64,000 nt of DNA from Ariolimax columbianus (GCA_036924085.1 JAVGWX010000012.1:33868119-33932118), one strand, 5' to 3'. Positions 44,600 to 55,322 are shown, numbered from the stretch's first letter. A program made the numbers and translations. Notes: a model not told the origin generated them from the letters alone.

Positions 44600-45345
44600 T
44601 TTTACTTCTCCTAGATGTGTTGCCTTCCTAGGCAGAAACTTATCGTATCTATCTATCTTTATCACAATTTGAGGGCTGTGCTTTCTCGTCACAATTTATC
44701 CTTCAAATAAAATGTGTCTCTCGTCAACTGTGTGTCATGTTGGTGTCGTCATCAAAGTTTTTCTCTTACCTAGATCACATCTATTTTCATCATAAGCTTT
44801 ACTGTCTGTCACATGTTTCTCTTTTCACCAGAGTGTATATTTCAAATAACCATGTCTATTAAACTCATAAACTTGGTGATCTGTCTCAGATCTCTCTCGT
44901 CACCAAAGTCTATCTCTCAAATAGCAAAGTATATTTCCCTTCTTGAACTTGGTGATCTGTCTCAGGTCTCTATCGTCACCAAAGTATATCTCTCAAATAT
45001 CATAATATGTTTCCCTTCATAAATTTGGTGGTCTGTCTTAGGTCTCTCTCGTCACCAAAATCCGTCTCTCAAATAGCCGCATTTATTAAACTCATAAACT
45101 TAGTTTTCTGTCTCAGCTCTCTCTCTCTTTATCTCTCTTTCTCTCTCTCTGTCTCTCTCTCTCTCCCTCTCTCTCCCTCTCTCTCCCTCTCTCTCGTAAC
45201 CAAAGTGCATCTCTCAAATAACTGTCATCTAAACTCATAAACTTGATGGACTATCTTTGATATCTCTCGTCACCAAAGTGTATCTCTCAAATAACAATGT
45301 TTATTTCCCTCACAAACTTGGTGGTCTGTCCAAACTTCTCCCACC
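44600..45345. repeat. 76-bp imperfect tandem repeat, about 8 copies
   Basis: CTCTCTCGTCACCAAAGTCT with ATCTCTCAAATA, then a YTTCCCTTCATAAACTTGGT block, then CTGTCTCAGGT. CGTCACC starts at 44898, 44974 and 45050. A CTCTCTCC run expanded inside one copy (45117-45195). Confidence 0.82.
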
Positions 45346-45841
45346 ATAGTTTTCTTGTTGAAAACATGACATTTCAATAAGAGAATCACATCTAAACTGC
45401 AGACAGTCAGTTACCAACAGATGGCTTGGTACGCCAGTCTTCTGACCAAGAAGAAACGGGCTCAAAATCTTTGGTAAGGCATTCAAATTTGTCCACGTGA
45501 GGTAAAACGAAAACCTTTCATGTACACTTTTGTAGTTGCAGGGGCTACTCGCTTTTCACTGCATGTGTACTGGTTCAACTTCCGCAACCGTCACGCTCCA
45601 GTCGATCCAGCTGTAAATGGCCACCGTACCTCACGCAAGCTGTGGCTTAGTATACTGAAGTCTAACACCTCATTTCCGACAAGCGCTTAAACTGAAAGAA
45701 ACTGCTGAAAGAAACTCTATATTTATATACATCACCATCATCAGGTGCCCTGCCGGTTGACGTTAGCGATCATATACCTCCATCCTTTTCTATCACCTGT
45801 GTCGTTTACCAACTCTGATAATTGTCGCCCCTGCCATTCTC

Positions 45842-46315
45842 TCAGGCTGTCTCTTCTGTCTCGGCCTTCCTCTGTCTCTCAGGCTGTCCAACATCTTCTC
45901 TCTCGGCCTTCCTCTGTCTTTCAGGGTGTCCAACATCTTCTGTCTCGGCCTTCCTCTGTCTCTCACGCTGTCCAACATCTTCTCTCTGGGCCTTCCTCTG
46001 TCTCTCAGGCTGTCCAACATCTTCTGTCTCGGGGTTCCTCTGTCTCTCAGGCTGTCCAACATCTTCTGTCTCGGCCTTCCTCTGTCTCTCAGGCTGTCCA
46101 ACATCTTCTGTCTCGGCCTTCCTCATTATCTCAGGCTGTCCAACATTTTCTCTCTCGGCCTTCCTCTGTCTCTCAGGCTGTCCAACATCTTCTCTCTGGG
46201 CCTTCCTCTGTCTCTCAGACTGTCCAACATCTTCTGTCTCGGCCTTCCTCTGTCTCTCAGGCTGTCCAACATCTTCTCTCTCGGCCTTCCTCTGTCTCTC
46301 TCCTGCTGTCGTTCC
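45842..46315. repeat. 42-bp minisatellite made of reverse transcriptase C-terminal codons, about 11 copies
   Basis: + strand unit CTGTCCAACATCTTCTGTCT with CGGCCTTCCTCTGTCTCTCA and GG. On the minus strand, one frame reads MLDSLRDRGRPRQK. One copy has TCATTATCTCAGG near 46120, and CTGGGCC and CGGGGTT variants occur. The unit is a whole number of codons. Confidence 0.95.
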
Positions 46316-46835
46316 CGTTGTCACGACGTGCTCCAAACGGCATCTTCTCTTATCATGTCAGAGTCAGTGTGTCTGTCTAGTTCTGATCTTTGCAATGAGT
46401 TGCCTGTGTGCTTGTGCCTCCTCGAGTTCTGTATCATTAGTTTTCTTTGCAGTCCATGGGACCCGCAGCATTCTTCTGTAAAACCACATCTCCGCTACTT
46501 CCAAAGATCTATTTGCTTGCTAGCTGATTATCCACGATTCACTATCATATGTCAGTACTGGTTTCACGTAGCATCCAAGGACTCTCTTTCTCAGTTCCAT
46601 CGAGAAGGTTTTGTAGCACAATATTCCTTTCATGGTCTGGAAGATCGACTTTACTTGGGCTATTCTGCTTTTTAGTTCGTAATTGCATCTTCCATTTGAT
46701 GTTATGTTTGTGCCCAGTTATTTAAATGCGTTAACGTGTCTCAATTCGGCCCACTTTGCTTTGACAGAGTATTTTGGAGAATCCGGTCTCTTACTCACTA
46801 CCATCACCTCCTTTTTATTTTTATTTTTTATATAT

Positions 46836-47082
46836 TTTTTTTTTTTGCGTTCGCCTTATTTCTCTACTCCCCAAGGCTGTGTGCATTGCACTGCGTTTTT
46901 ATTTTGCGCCTGTTGCCCAGTGCATCCGACTTCAGCATGTATTTTTATGTTAGGGCCTGCTTCCTCCTGCATTTTCTAAGGGTTTGCTTCCCCAGGGTAA
47001 CGGCCGGTGCTGTGATGGGAATCGAACCCAGCACCTTCTGGTTGTGAGCAGTGTCACTTAACCACTAGGCCACGCCGTCCCC
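46836..47082 (-). mobile_element. SINE family A, full length, inserted in the reverse transcriptase
   Basis: T run (46836-46846), GCGTTCGCCTTATTTCTCTA, CATCCGACTTCAGCATG, B box GGGTTCGATTCCC (minus strand, about 47020-47032) and A box TGGCCTAGTGGTTAAG (about 47056-47073), ending CACGCCGTCCCC. The target-site duplication CTCCTTTTTAT lies at about 46809-46819 and 47084-47094. It interrupts the reading frame between KLYKK and KKEVMVV. Confidence 0.94.
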
Positions 47083-47148
47083 TCTCCTTTTTATATAACT
47101 TGAGGACTTTATTTTCACTTTGCTGAATTACTGTGCATTTGTTCTTGC

Positions 47149-48482
47149 AGCCTACCACATACATATCCTTTTAGACAAAGAGATAGTCTACCACTTACAT
47201 ATCCTGTTAGGTATAGATATAGTCTACCACATGCATGTCCTGTTAGATAGAGAGATAGTCTACTACATGCATGTCCTGTTAGACAGAGAGTCTACCACAT
47301 GCATGTCCTGTTAGACAGAGAGTCTACCACATGCATGTCCTGTTAGATAGAGAGATAGTCTACCACATGCATGTCCTGTTAGATAGAGAGATAGTCTACC
47401 ACATGCATGTCCTGTTAGATAGAGAGATAGTCTACCACTTACATGTCCTGTTAGGTATAGAGATAGTCTACTACATGCATGTCCTGTTAGATAGAGAGAT
47501 AGTCTACCACTTACATGTCCTGTTAGGTATAGAGATAGTCTACTACATGCATGTCCTGTTAGATAGAGAGATAGTCTACCACATGCATGTCCTGTTAAAC
47601 AGAGAGATAGTCTACCACATGCATGTCCTGTTAGACAGAGAGTCTACCACATGCATGTCCTGTTAGACAGAGAGTCTACCACATGCATCTCCTGTTAGAC
47701 AGAGTGTCTATCACATGCATGACCTGTTAGACAGAGAGTCTACTACATCCATGACCTGTTAGAGAGTCTACCACATGCATGTCCTGTTAGACAGAGAGAT
47801 AGTCTACCCCTTACATGTCCTGTTAGACATAGAGTCTACCACATGCATGTCCTGTTAGACAGAGAGTCTACCACATGCATGTCCTGTTAGACAGAGAGAT
47901 AGCCTACCACATGCATGACCTGTTAGACAGAGAGTCTACTACATGCAGGACCTGTTAGACATAGAGTCTACCACATGCATGTCCTGTTAGACAGAGAGTC
48001 TACCACATGCATGTCCTGTTAGACAGAGAGATAGCCTACCACATGCATGACCTGTTAGACAGAGAGTCTACTACATGCATGTCCTGTTAGACAGAGAGAT
48101 AGCCTACCACATGCATGACCTGTTAGACAGAGAGTCTACCACATGCATGTCCTGTTAGACAGAGAGTCTACCACATGCATGTCCTGTTAGACAGAGAGTC
48201 TATCACATGCATGTCCTGTTAGACAGAAAGATAGCCTACCACATGCAACACCTGTTAGACAGAGAGCCTACCACATGCATGACCTGTTAGACAGAGAGTC
48301 TACCACATGCATGACCTGTTAGACAGTCTACCACATGCATGACCTGTTAGACAGAGAGCCTACCACATGCATGACCTGTTAAACAGTCTACCACATGCAT
48401 GACCTGTTAGACAGAGAGTCTACCACATACATGACCTGTTAGACAGAGAGATAGCCTACCACATGTATGACCTGTTAGAGAG
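47149..48482. repeat. 32-bp minisatellite with a 36-bp variant, about 40 copies
   Basis: GTCTACCACATGCATGTCCT with GTTAGACAGAGA; an extra GATA makes the 36-bp form. Variants with GTTAGGTATAGA, GACCTGTT and lost AGAGAG are grouped by block (left TTAGATAGAGAGATA, right GACCTGTTAGACAGAGAG). Confidence 0.96.
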
Positions 48483-48754
48483 TTACTGTGGACACTAAAG
48501 GTATACCTTTTTCCGTAACAAATAATGCGGTGAGGAATGAAGTGTTTAAGACATCACTGCATCTTTTTCTTAAGCCAGGTCAATAATTGCATTCTAATGG
48601 AGTCTCACAAATGCCCATTCACAACTGGATAAAGTGAAGATTGTTGGGGCTCGGTGATATTATTGTTGGAAGCTATTTGTGTTTAGATTATTTCATTGAT
48701 ACTGGCGTTCTGTTAGTAGCGCATTGCGGTGGCTTGTTTTATATTCCGAGACGG

Positions 48755-48958
48755 ACACAAGGCGCATCTTGGTTCGGATTACTTCAGCAAAATGTGTGGC
48801 TTCTTATCAGAATCACCTCTACGGGGATCACAGAATCGATCCCCACCTCGTTGGCCAGATTTCTGGTTAATAACTTCTTTCCATGAACACTGTGAGTAAT
48901 TGAAGTGGGGATCTTAACCAATATATTTCATCTTCTTCTTTTTCCTCGTTCGTCATCA
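48755..48958 (-). repeat. Dispersed element J with inverted repeat and a GAA tail
   Basis: Inverted arms GATCCCCACCTC (48838-48849) and GAAGTGGGGATC (48902-48913). At 48928-48958 the + strand reads CATCTTCTTCTTTTTCCTCG then TTCGTCATCAG, i.e. on the minus strand CTGATGACGAACGAGGAAAA then AGAAGAAGATG. The tail motif is the one found on other elements here. Confidence 0.5.
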
Positions 48959-49303
48959 GACCTCAACTTCAACGACTCTAACAAAGGCAGCAGTCGACTC
49001 AAGGACCTGTACGCTTCCGTACAGCTTCCCGTGGAAGGACACTGGCTATTGCTAAATGCTACTTCTTTTGTCAGTTTACAGTGGACAGGACTGCAAAATA
49101 TGTTCTGCCTTCATGTGGGCTGTGCCGCAGGCACAAAGGTCTGTAGTGCCAATGGTCTGACTCTGATGTTACTCTTCGCTCCACCACCCGATGACGGCAC
49201 ACGTTCACTCCCCGTCTCCTTAACAGAAAATCGCCTTTCATGTAGATATGACACAACCTCTGAAATAACACAGTGACCAAGTAGTTATAATCCTTCCTTC
49301 CAG

Positions 49304-49387
49304 GTTTACCAGATCCGATGAACTACAGCGTCACTTGCGTACTCACACAGGAGAGAAAAGATTTGCCTGTCCAAAGTGCAACAAAAG
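49304..49387 (+). CDS. Sp6-9 family transcription factor, 84-bp exon: rest of finger 2 and start of finger 3
   Basis: Completes finger 2 with [14 protein letters not shown] (residues 354-367, zinc ligands H363 and H367; RSDELQR is the base-contact helix). The linker TGEKR and the first half of finger 3, FACPKCNKR (C375, C378), follow. Acceptor CTTCCAG|G and donor AAAAG|GTAATA are both phase 2 and both split an AGG Arg codon in the same finger position (KR|F). The exon is therefore symmetric and encodes exactly one finger period of 28 residues. Confidence 0.97.
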
Positions 49388-50119
49388 GTAATATGATTAA
49401 AGTTGGTCAGTCGAGTTAGCACGGCCCTGTGGCAAAACAAAAAGAGCAAATTATTAACACCTTTCATTTATAGCGCCTGTTATTCCTCTTCAGTGTTTCG
49501 TTTCATGGAGAGACGTGAAATCGCAGAGGTGCAATATCGCACTCTTTTAAGTCCGAAAGAACGCTACTATCGCTCTTCTGTGAGACCCCATTGACATCAG
49601 AAGGACGCTAATATCGCTAAATGCACATTGAACGAAGTCTGTTTCGTATTATCAGTATTTCATGATTTTAATACGTTACATGGTAATGGAGAGATGCAGA
49701 CCTATACTACTAGAGATGTACTCTCAAAAGACATGTCAAGCTTGGTGAAAAGCAGCTCTCGCAACAAAGAAACAAACAAAGACAACGTTGTTGGTGTGAT
49801 TTTTCTGCACCTGTCGACCCAGCCTTAAAAATTGGATACCAGAATAATGTGCGAAAGTAAAGGCGATCGGCGTGATGCTGACCGCATCACCCCTAGTTTG
49901 CCGTTGGTCAAGAAAAATATGGGCCTAGCCCCCATATTCGCAATATGCCACACTGGCGTGCTAACAGTACCTTTACTTTATCTGTATTTAACTGCCGGTC
50001 ATATTTACTGTATTTTTTCGACCATCTGTATTTTAACTGTTCATGTTTCTCAGTTACAACTGTTCTTCATTTGTTTCTTAATCCTTAGTAATATTAATAC
50101 TTGAGCTGGTTTTACTAAA

Positions 50120-50265
50120 GCCATTTGTGTCTTATCATTTATATTATTTATAGTGCATTTGTGTCTTATCATTTATATTATTTATAGTGCATTTGTGTCT
50201 TATCATTTATATTATTTATAGTACATTTGTGTCTCGTCATTTATATTATTTATAGTGCATTTGTG
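50120..50265. repeat. 35-bp repeat, about 4 copies
   Basis: CATTTGTGTCTTATCATTTA with TATTATTTATAGTG. Confidence 0.92.
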
Positions 50266-50534
50266 AACGTGTATCTTCTTCCATTTTACTCATGTTGCCA
50301 CACACAAGTTTCGATTGCTAGGTTCTTATGTTCTGTGTTTACTTGTTTTAATTGTTCTCCATGTCCTTGATTACATTACTTAGTCATTGCTGTTCTATTA
50401 CTCGAGAGTGTAGAGGTATTTTTTATATATTCGAGTATATATATATTATTTGTGCTTGCATCCGTTTCAGCACGGCTTTTTAGAGTTCAAGTTTGCCTTC
50501 CCTCTTTGTTCCCCAGTCTCTTAACCCGGCTGCA

Positions 50535-50665
50535 TGGTTACAGCCTTTTTCCAGGGCCGCCACTTGAAGGCGGAAAAATGTCTGGTCATGCGTCACTGAT
50601 TCTGACGCAAGTAGCCACTTATGAGTCGATGGCTGGAGTCAGCTCATTCATTGCTGCATCTTCGT
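50535..50665 (-). mobile_element. F-I dispersed element, 5' half, decayed
   Basis: CTGATTCTGACGCAAGTAGC, CACTTATGAGTCGATGGCTG and GAGTCAGCTCATTCATTGCT parallel 20960-21020 and the 33-bp array at 5.4 kb. Confidence 0.5.
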
Positions 50666-51477
50666 TTCCTAGCTACATTATTAGTGGATATGGATCTAAG
50701 AGATTCCACTTCGCAGACTCACTGTCCACCACCCATGCTCTAGAAATCTGGATGTCATTATTCGAGAAAACCTCAACAAATATTCATTATTGTATAACAC
50801 GTCCCACTTAGGAAAGAGTCGACCAAACAACAAATTTTAATATATAATACAGAAGTGGTTTGTACTGTTTCCACTTTCCTGGCCACCCTAGAAATATAAA
50901 TGACGTCTAATGTCAGTATTGGTTCTCAAATTCATTGTCTTTGCTTATTTTGTGAATTGTTATGAGTTTTTTGTTTGTTCGTTGTCTCCTATGAAAATTT
51001 TGTGTCCGCAATGTGGTTTGCGCTTTGCTTCTGTCCTGGCGTTGTCTCTTTGAGTATTTTCCAATCGTTGTGAACAATTGCCCTTCAGAACCGTCACAGC
51101 TTCATTTTTGGTATGCTTACATAACTAGCAACCAACAGTAACAATTAACTCTTTCAGGACCAGATTATTTTTACATTTGGATCAAATTAATTTTCAGTTT
51201 TGAAGAAAAATCACTACATGTCTTTTTTGATATTACTACTTCGCACCATAATATAGATAGACATATTAATATTATATATCACTGGGAAGAGAAATGGTTA
51301 CAGAAAATAAACATGTCAGTAAATTGTTGATATTGAATTATTTGGCAGAATAAATAGGCTGTAAACACATTTCACCGCCCCCCCCCCCCCTCCCAATTAA
51401 GAACCACATAATTTATTAGTCAAAAATATTGTAATTCACAAAAATTTGTCCATGGTTGTGTTTTTTGGTTTTTTATT

Positions 51478-51728
51478 TTCGTTCGCCTTATTTCTCTATT
51501 TCATATGCGGAGTGAGTTGCTCTAGGTTTTTTTTTTCTTTTGCGCCTGTCGGCCCAATGCATCCGACTTTGTCATGCATTTTATGTAAGGGTCTGCTTCC
51601 TCCTGCATTTTATGTAAGGGTCTGCTTCCTCCTGCATTTTCTAAGGGTTTGCTTCCCCGGGGTAACCGCCGGTGCTGTGATGGGGATCGAACCCCATCGT
51701 ATCACTTAACCACTAGCCCACGCCGTCC
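51478..51728 (-). mobile_element. SINE family A with an internal 29-bp duplication
   Basis: TTCGTTCGCCTTATTTCTCT, GCGCCTGTCGGCCCAATGCA and CATCCGACTTTGTCATGCAT, then TGCATTTTATGTAAGGGTCT with GCTTCCTCC twice in tandem (about 51574-51632), then the B box (GGGGATCGAACCCC) and ACCACTAGCCCACGCCGTCC. The segment between the boxes is shortened. Confidence 0.88.
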
Positions 51729-52599
51729 CCAGTCCATCGATGGAAGTGTTGCTGTCCATTTTTCTGGCAATTTTAAACACAAGAATCAAAAGTCCTTCAA
51801 AACAGTTTATATGATGCATTTATGTCCATAAATCTTGAACTTTTGTACATTTTTTTCAATGATTCCAGAATCAATAACAATATGAAAAATGTATCGAAGT
51901 AGAAGCAGTGAACACATTTTAATTGAAATAAACAACGCGTCTGTGGCACATAATACGTTCCTTTTTGGAAAATTTCATTAAGATAACTATTCTAGTCTTA
52001 GCAGTAAAGTATCCGGTCCCATAAAATCCCGAATCGCAGTTCTGCGAAACAAAGAAACATGTTGTGCACTATAGTGACTACAGGTCTTGTATGGTTTCAT
52101 TAAAGAGCGACTTTAATGGCTTAAGGTCCGGGAAAAACCAGTGTCCACACACGTAGTAAACGCCTAGTAAAAGCTTATACATCTGCCCGATATGCAACGA
52201 CATTGGCTCTGAATAATACAACCACAAGACAATATATTTCTGTTTGACATTCCTCCCTTCCCTGCATTATTCTTCTTGTCTTTTACTTTAAGAACTGAGT
52301 GCCTGACGCTCTGCTGCAAAGGTGGACCGAAAAAGTAAAGTAAGTAAGTAAGGTACTATACAATACATGATTGTCTCTACTACCAAAGTCAAGTAGCTGG
52401 GACAAAGAAAAACTTGATTTAATTATATTTAACAGTAAGGCAAATATATGGGAAGTATTTATTCCGAATATGGAAAAGCTTCACCGGGCAAAGACATTAA
52501 ACAAATCAATTGCAAAAACGATCACAGATTTTTAACTGTAGTGTTACAGAAATATGTTTAAAATATGGACAGAAAGAAAGAAATTTTGCAATCGCTGTA

Positions 52600-52945
52600 G
52601 GTTATGGAAAAATGAGTCTTAGACAGCATCGCAAGAGAAAAGTTTCGATATTGTTGTCGTGGAAAGAGACATTACGGTATTGAGAGAGTGATAATCGAGG
52701 ACATGGTTCCTTGAAGGAGGAAAAGAGGTCGGCCATGACGACGATGGTACCAGGACATTATGGGCAGTCTGGGGGATGTCTTTGTGTAACGCAGGCCGAC
52801 TCGCCCAAATCCGAGAAGCGCATAGAGCTGCTGTGACTGAGACGCCCGGCTGACACGCCCATATCCGAGATGCACATAGAGCTGCCGTGACTGAGACTAC
52901 GTTCTGGAAAGAATATGCCACATGATGATGATGAAGATGACGTAG
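52600..52945 (+). mobile_element. Decayed C-terminus of a non-LTR reverse transcriptase with a tandem duplication
   Basis: With frameshifts, the + strand reads KRGRP*RRWYQDIMGSLG, then WGMSLCNAGRLAQIREAHRA and AVTETP, then a second copy (HAHIRDAHRAAVTET), then TFWKEYAT and a stop in a GAT/ATG-rich tail (52923-52940). RGRPRRRW..DI...LG...AGRLAxxREAHRxAV is a common ending of endonuclease-reverse transcriptases. The duplicated unit is about 51 bases. Minus-strand open frames here are shadows. Confidence 0.75.
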
Positions 52946-53930
52946 AAATCAAAACAAGTTGTCAGAAAGCCTTCCGTGTAACGTGTCATTTGTCGCTAAA
53001 GTTCACACACCCCGACATCAGTTTGACAACTAAACAACGTATTTATATAAACTCGATGATGTCGGTGTCAGACGTCGTCATTATGTAACCCAGAACCGGA
53101 AAATAGCGACATGTGAGAATTAATGTCTAAGAAAGGTCCTCTGTGCCACTAGAAGAGATGCAATGAGAAATAAGAACATCATAAATATTGTAGAAACTAC
53201 CCATTGGGTTGAACACATTTTTGTTACATTAAATACGATGGTTTGGTCACCGCTCTGGAATGCGACTGATTAGTTCCCACTTCGCGTTTGTAAGGCAACA
53301 AGTGCTGGCTAGACTGTGCAGAAGATGGATAGATGACCTAAGAGTCATCTTTCAGTCACACGGGCTTCATCGACCCAAATAGCACATTTGCCAAAAAAGA
53401 CAATATAAGCTCCCCACGTTGATCAGTGGCACAAGTGGACAGACAACTTAACATCCAATCGGAAAAGTTAATAGGTATTAGGCTGGATGCCCATCCTGTA
53501 GACCAGTCTTTTTCAAACCCGTTTATAGGAGAACATCGTGAAATAATTAAATGTCTCGGGGAACACCAGCATACCAATTATTAAACGAGTATATACAGAT
53601 CAGGTACGATAGTGTGGCTAGTAAGTTGTAAATATAATTAACACTCATAATTCTCGCAGTTTTGTCCTAACATGTTATGTCAATCAATGTGCCAAAACAG
53701 CTAAATGTCGATCTCAACATCATAACAGAATCCAAAAATGTTTATGTTGTCAACAATGTTACACTGACATCTAACACGTCAATTACCTTATATTTATGTT
53801 GGACTTTTAAACTGAAGTTTAAAATATTTTAACAATATCTTAAAGTTCACCGTGGGACGCAAATTTCCGAACCAAAAGAACCCAGCTAACACCTTCCTTC
53901 TAAAAAACACCAGCTGATATAATATGGGGC
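52946..53930. other. No gene; one weak reverse transcriptase-like tail at 53216-53365 (+)
   Basis: WFGHRSGMRLIS, then VLARLCRRWIDDLRVIFQ resembles the WFGH..R...R.RRRW.DD ending of non-LTR proteins, but it is short and without flanking support. Confidence 0.35.
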
Positions 53931-53931
53931 T

Positions 53932-54261
53932 TTGACCTGCCGATTGACGCCAGAGGTTCTGGACGGCATTGAAGCGATGAATCGAAATTTACGCACTTTC
54001 ACAATACATCCTAAACGTAAAAGAACAACTCAAGAAATATGTGTATGCCGCGCAATGGGTAAATTGGTAGTGGACAAATTTAAAAATTCTCAGGTCACTG
54101 GCTGGAATCTGACTCGAAGTTATATTTTTTATACAAAGTTAAACCGTTTCAATTTAAAAACAAATCCTGATTGGCATCTAAGAACTCCGTCATTGTTGAC
54201 TCGGTTATCTACTAACAAATATAATCATTATTGTCAGTGCTCTTTCAGTTTAATTTATTAA
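53932..54261 (+). other. Unexplained 109-residue open frame
   Basis: Composition is ordinary rather than repetitive (TCRLTPEVLDGIEAMNRNLR, then FTIHPKRKRTTQEICVCRAM). I recognise no family, see no splice context, and it lies in an intron of the Sp gene. It could be a domesticated or decayed element fragment, or chance. Confidence 0.2.
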
Positions 54262-55216
54262 ATTATATGTGCAGTATATAGGATTTATTGACCATTTTTA
54301 ACACAGAAGAGAGAATAGATCAGCACAATATGCGCAGAACATATCGTCTTATAATTACACACTAACATATAGTGATAGTCGGTCTCTGCCACATCCGAAA
54401 CCAAGTTTTTGGTTAGGATTTTGTAAAAATCATCATCGTTTAATCGTATTGTTCCCAATGGAACATAGGACCGCATTTTATGTTCTCCGTTTGTTGACAT
54501 GCTGAGCCCTGTTCTTAACGTCCGCTCACGGGAATCAAGCTGTCGGTGACCTGAATTCATTGGCTAGCTTACATCAGATCGCGTCACGTGCCTCGGTTTC
54601 CCAGGAACTTCTAGAATAGTAAAATATGCACTTGCATTTTGAGCATACTTCTAATTAAGTTGAACTAATAAATGTTATTTCTTGCGGACTTTGGGATTGT
54701 CAGTCCAAACCTAAGCTCAAAACTTCGATTACGGATATTTTGTCTGACCTGTTTCCGTTGTGACCTGTTCGTCTTGGTTGAACCAGTCAAGAGTACACAA
54801 GACCTTCGCTGATACAGCTCACAAAATTAGCAAGGCACACTTGTGCACACGGACGGGGAAGCTTAAACCCTCAAGATGATGATTATGATTCATCTTTGCA
54901 CTCCAAAGAAACTATAGGCTCACAACTATAGATGGCCAGTTTATATGGAAACTTATTCGAGAATTAGTAATGGAGGATTCTACACAATGGTTTTATGGGA
55001 ATAGGTTGCCAGTAGTATCCTCCTTAGACGTCTTTTTTATATGCTTTGACGGTTACAGTGGCCCTGTTCTTTTCAATCTGGGTATCGGTCAAATGAAAGT
55101 GTGTGCTGATTTTGAATTATCTTATAAATATGATTTAGTGACATGACTTCCATTTCTAGTCAAGTTTACCAACTTTATCAATTATTTTAAAAACTCATTT
55201 CTGTTATTGTCCATAG

Positions 55217-55322
55217 GTTCATGCGCAGTGACCACTTAAGCAAACATGTCAAGACGCACGCACAGGGTGAGAAAAAGGACGGAGAAGAAAGCAATGAAGA
55301 CGAGAGAAAAGTGGATACATGA
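55217..55322 (+). CDS. Sp6-9 family transcription factor, terminal exon: rest of finger 3 and C-terminus
   Basis: Acceptor CCATAG|G completes the split Arg codon, then FMRSDHLSKHVKTH (382-395, zinc ligands H391 and H395; RSDHLSK contact helix) finishes finger 3. A short acidic/basic tail, AQGEKKDGEESNEDERKVDT, ends at TGA 55320-55322. The four exons add up to 415 residues from 40064. All three finger helices are canonical for GC-box binding. No AATAAA is evident in the first hundred bases after the stop. Confidence 0.97.

Larger units (their letters stand above)
45741..47148 (-). mobile_element. Non-LTR reverse transcriptase thumb and complete C-terminus, with an internal tandem expansion
   Basis: On the minus strand from about 47148, a short block leads (interrupted by SINE A at 46836-47082) to KKEVMVVSKRPDSPKYSVK. 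It continues FKYLGTNITSNGRCNYELKS, GILCYKTFSMELRKRVLGCY, VKPVLTYDSESW, EMWFYRRMLRVPWTAKKTND, QLIAKIRTRQTH and LEHVVTTG. Next comes a 14-residue motif, MLDSLRDRGRPRQK, amplified about 11 times (45842-46315). The protein ends LREWQGRQLSELVNDTGDRK then GWRYMIANVNRQGT and a stop at 45741-45743. This is the standard C-terminal order of endonuclease-reverse transcriptase proteins, in which RGRPRxKMLDSL normally occurs once. Frameshifts flank the array on both sides, near 46315 and 45850. The clade is probably RTE-like; that name is an inference. Confidence 0.88.
44076..49303 (+). other. Sp intron 2 (5228 bp)
   Basis: GTAAAC donor and CTTCCAG acceptor. Holds a 76-bp imperfect array, a reverse transcriptase C-terminus with its own 42-bp array and a SINE A insertion, a 32/36-bp array and element J. 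44080-44600 and 48485-48750 show nothing recognisable. Confidence 0.9.
49388..55216 (+). other. Sp intron 3 (5829 bp)
   Basis: GTAATA donor, CCATAG acceptor. Contains a 35-bp repeat, an F-I fragment, a SINE A copy and a reverse transcriptase C-terminus. 49400-50105, 50670-51475, 51730-52595 and 54265-55210 hold nothing I can identify. A C run of about 13 lies at 51379-51391. Confidence 0.9.
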
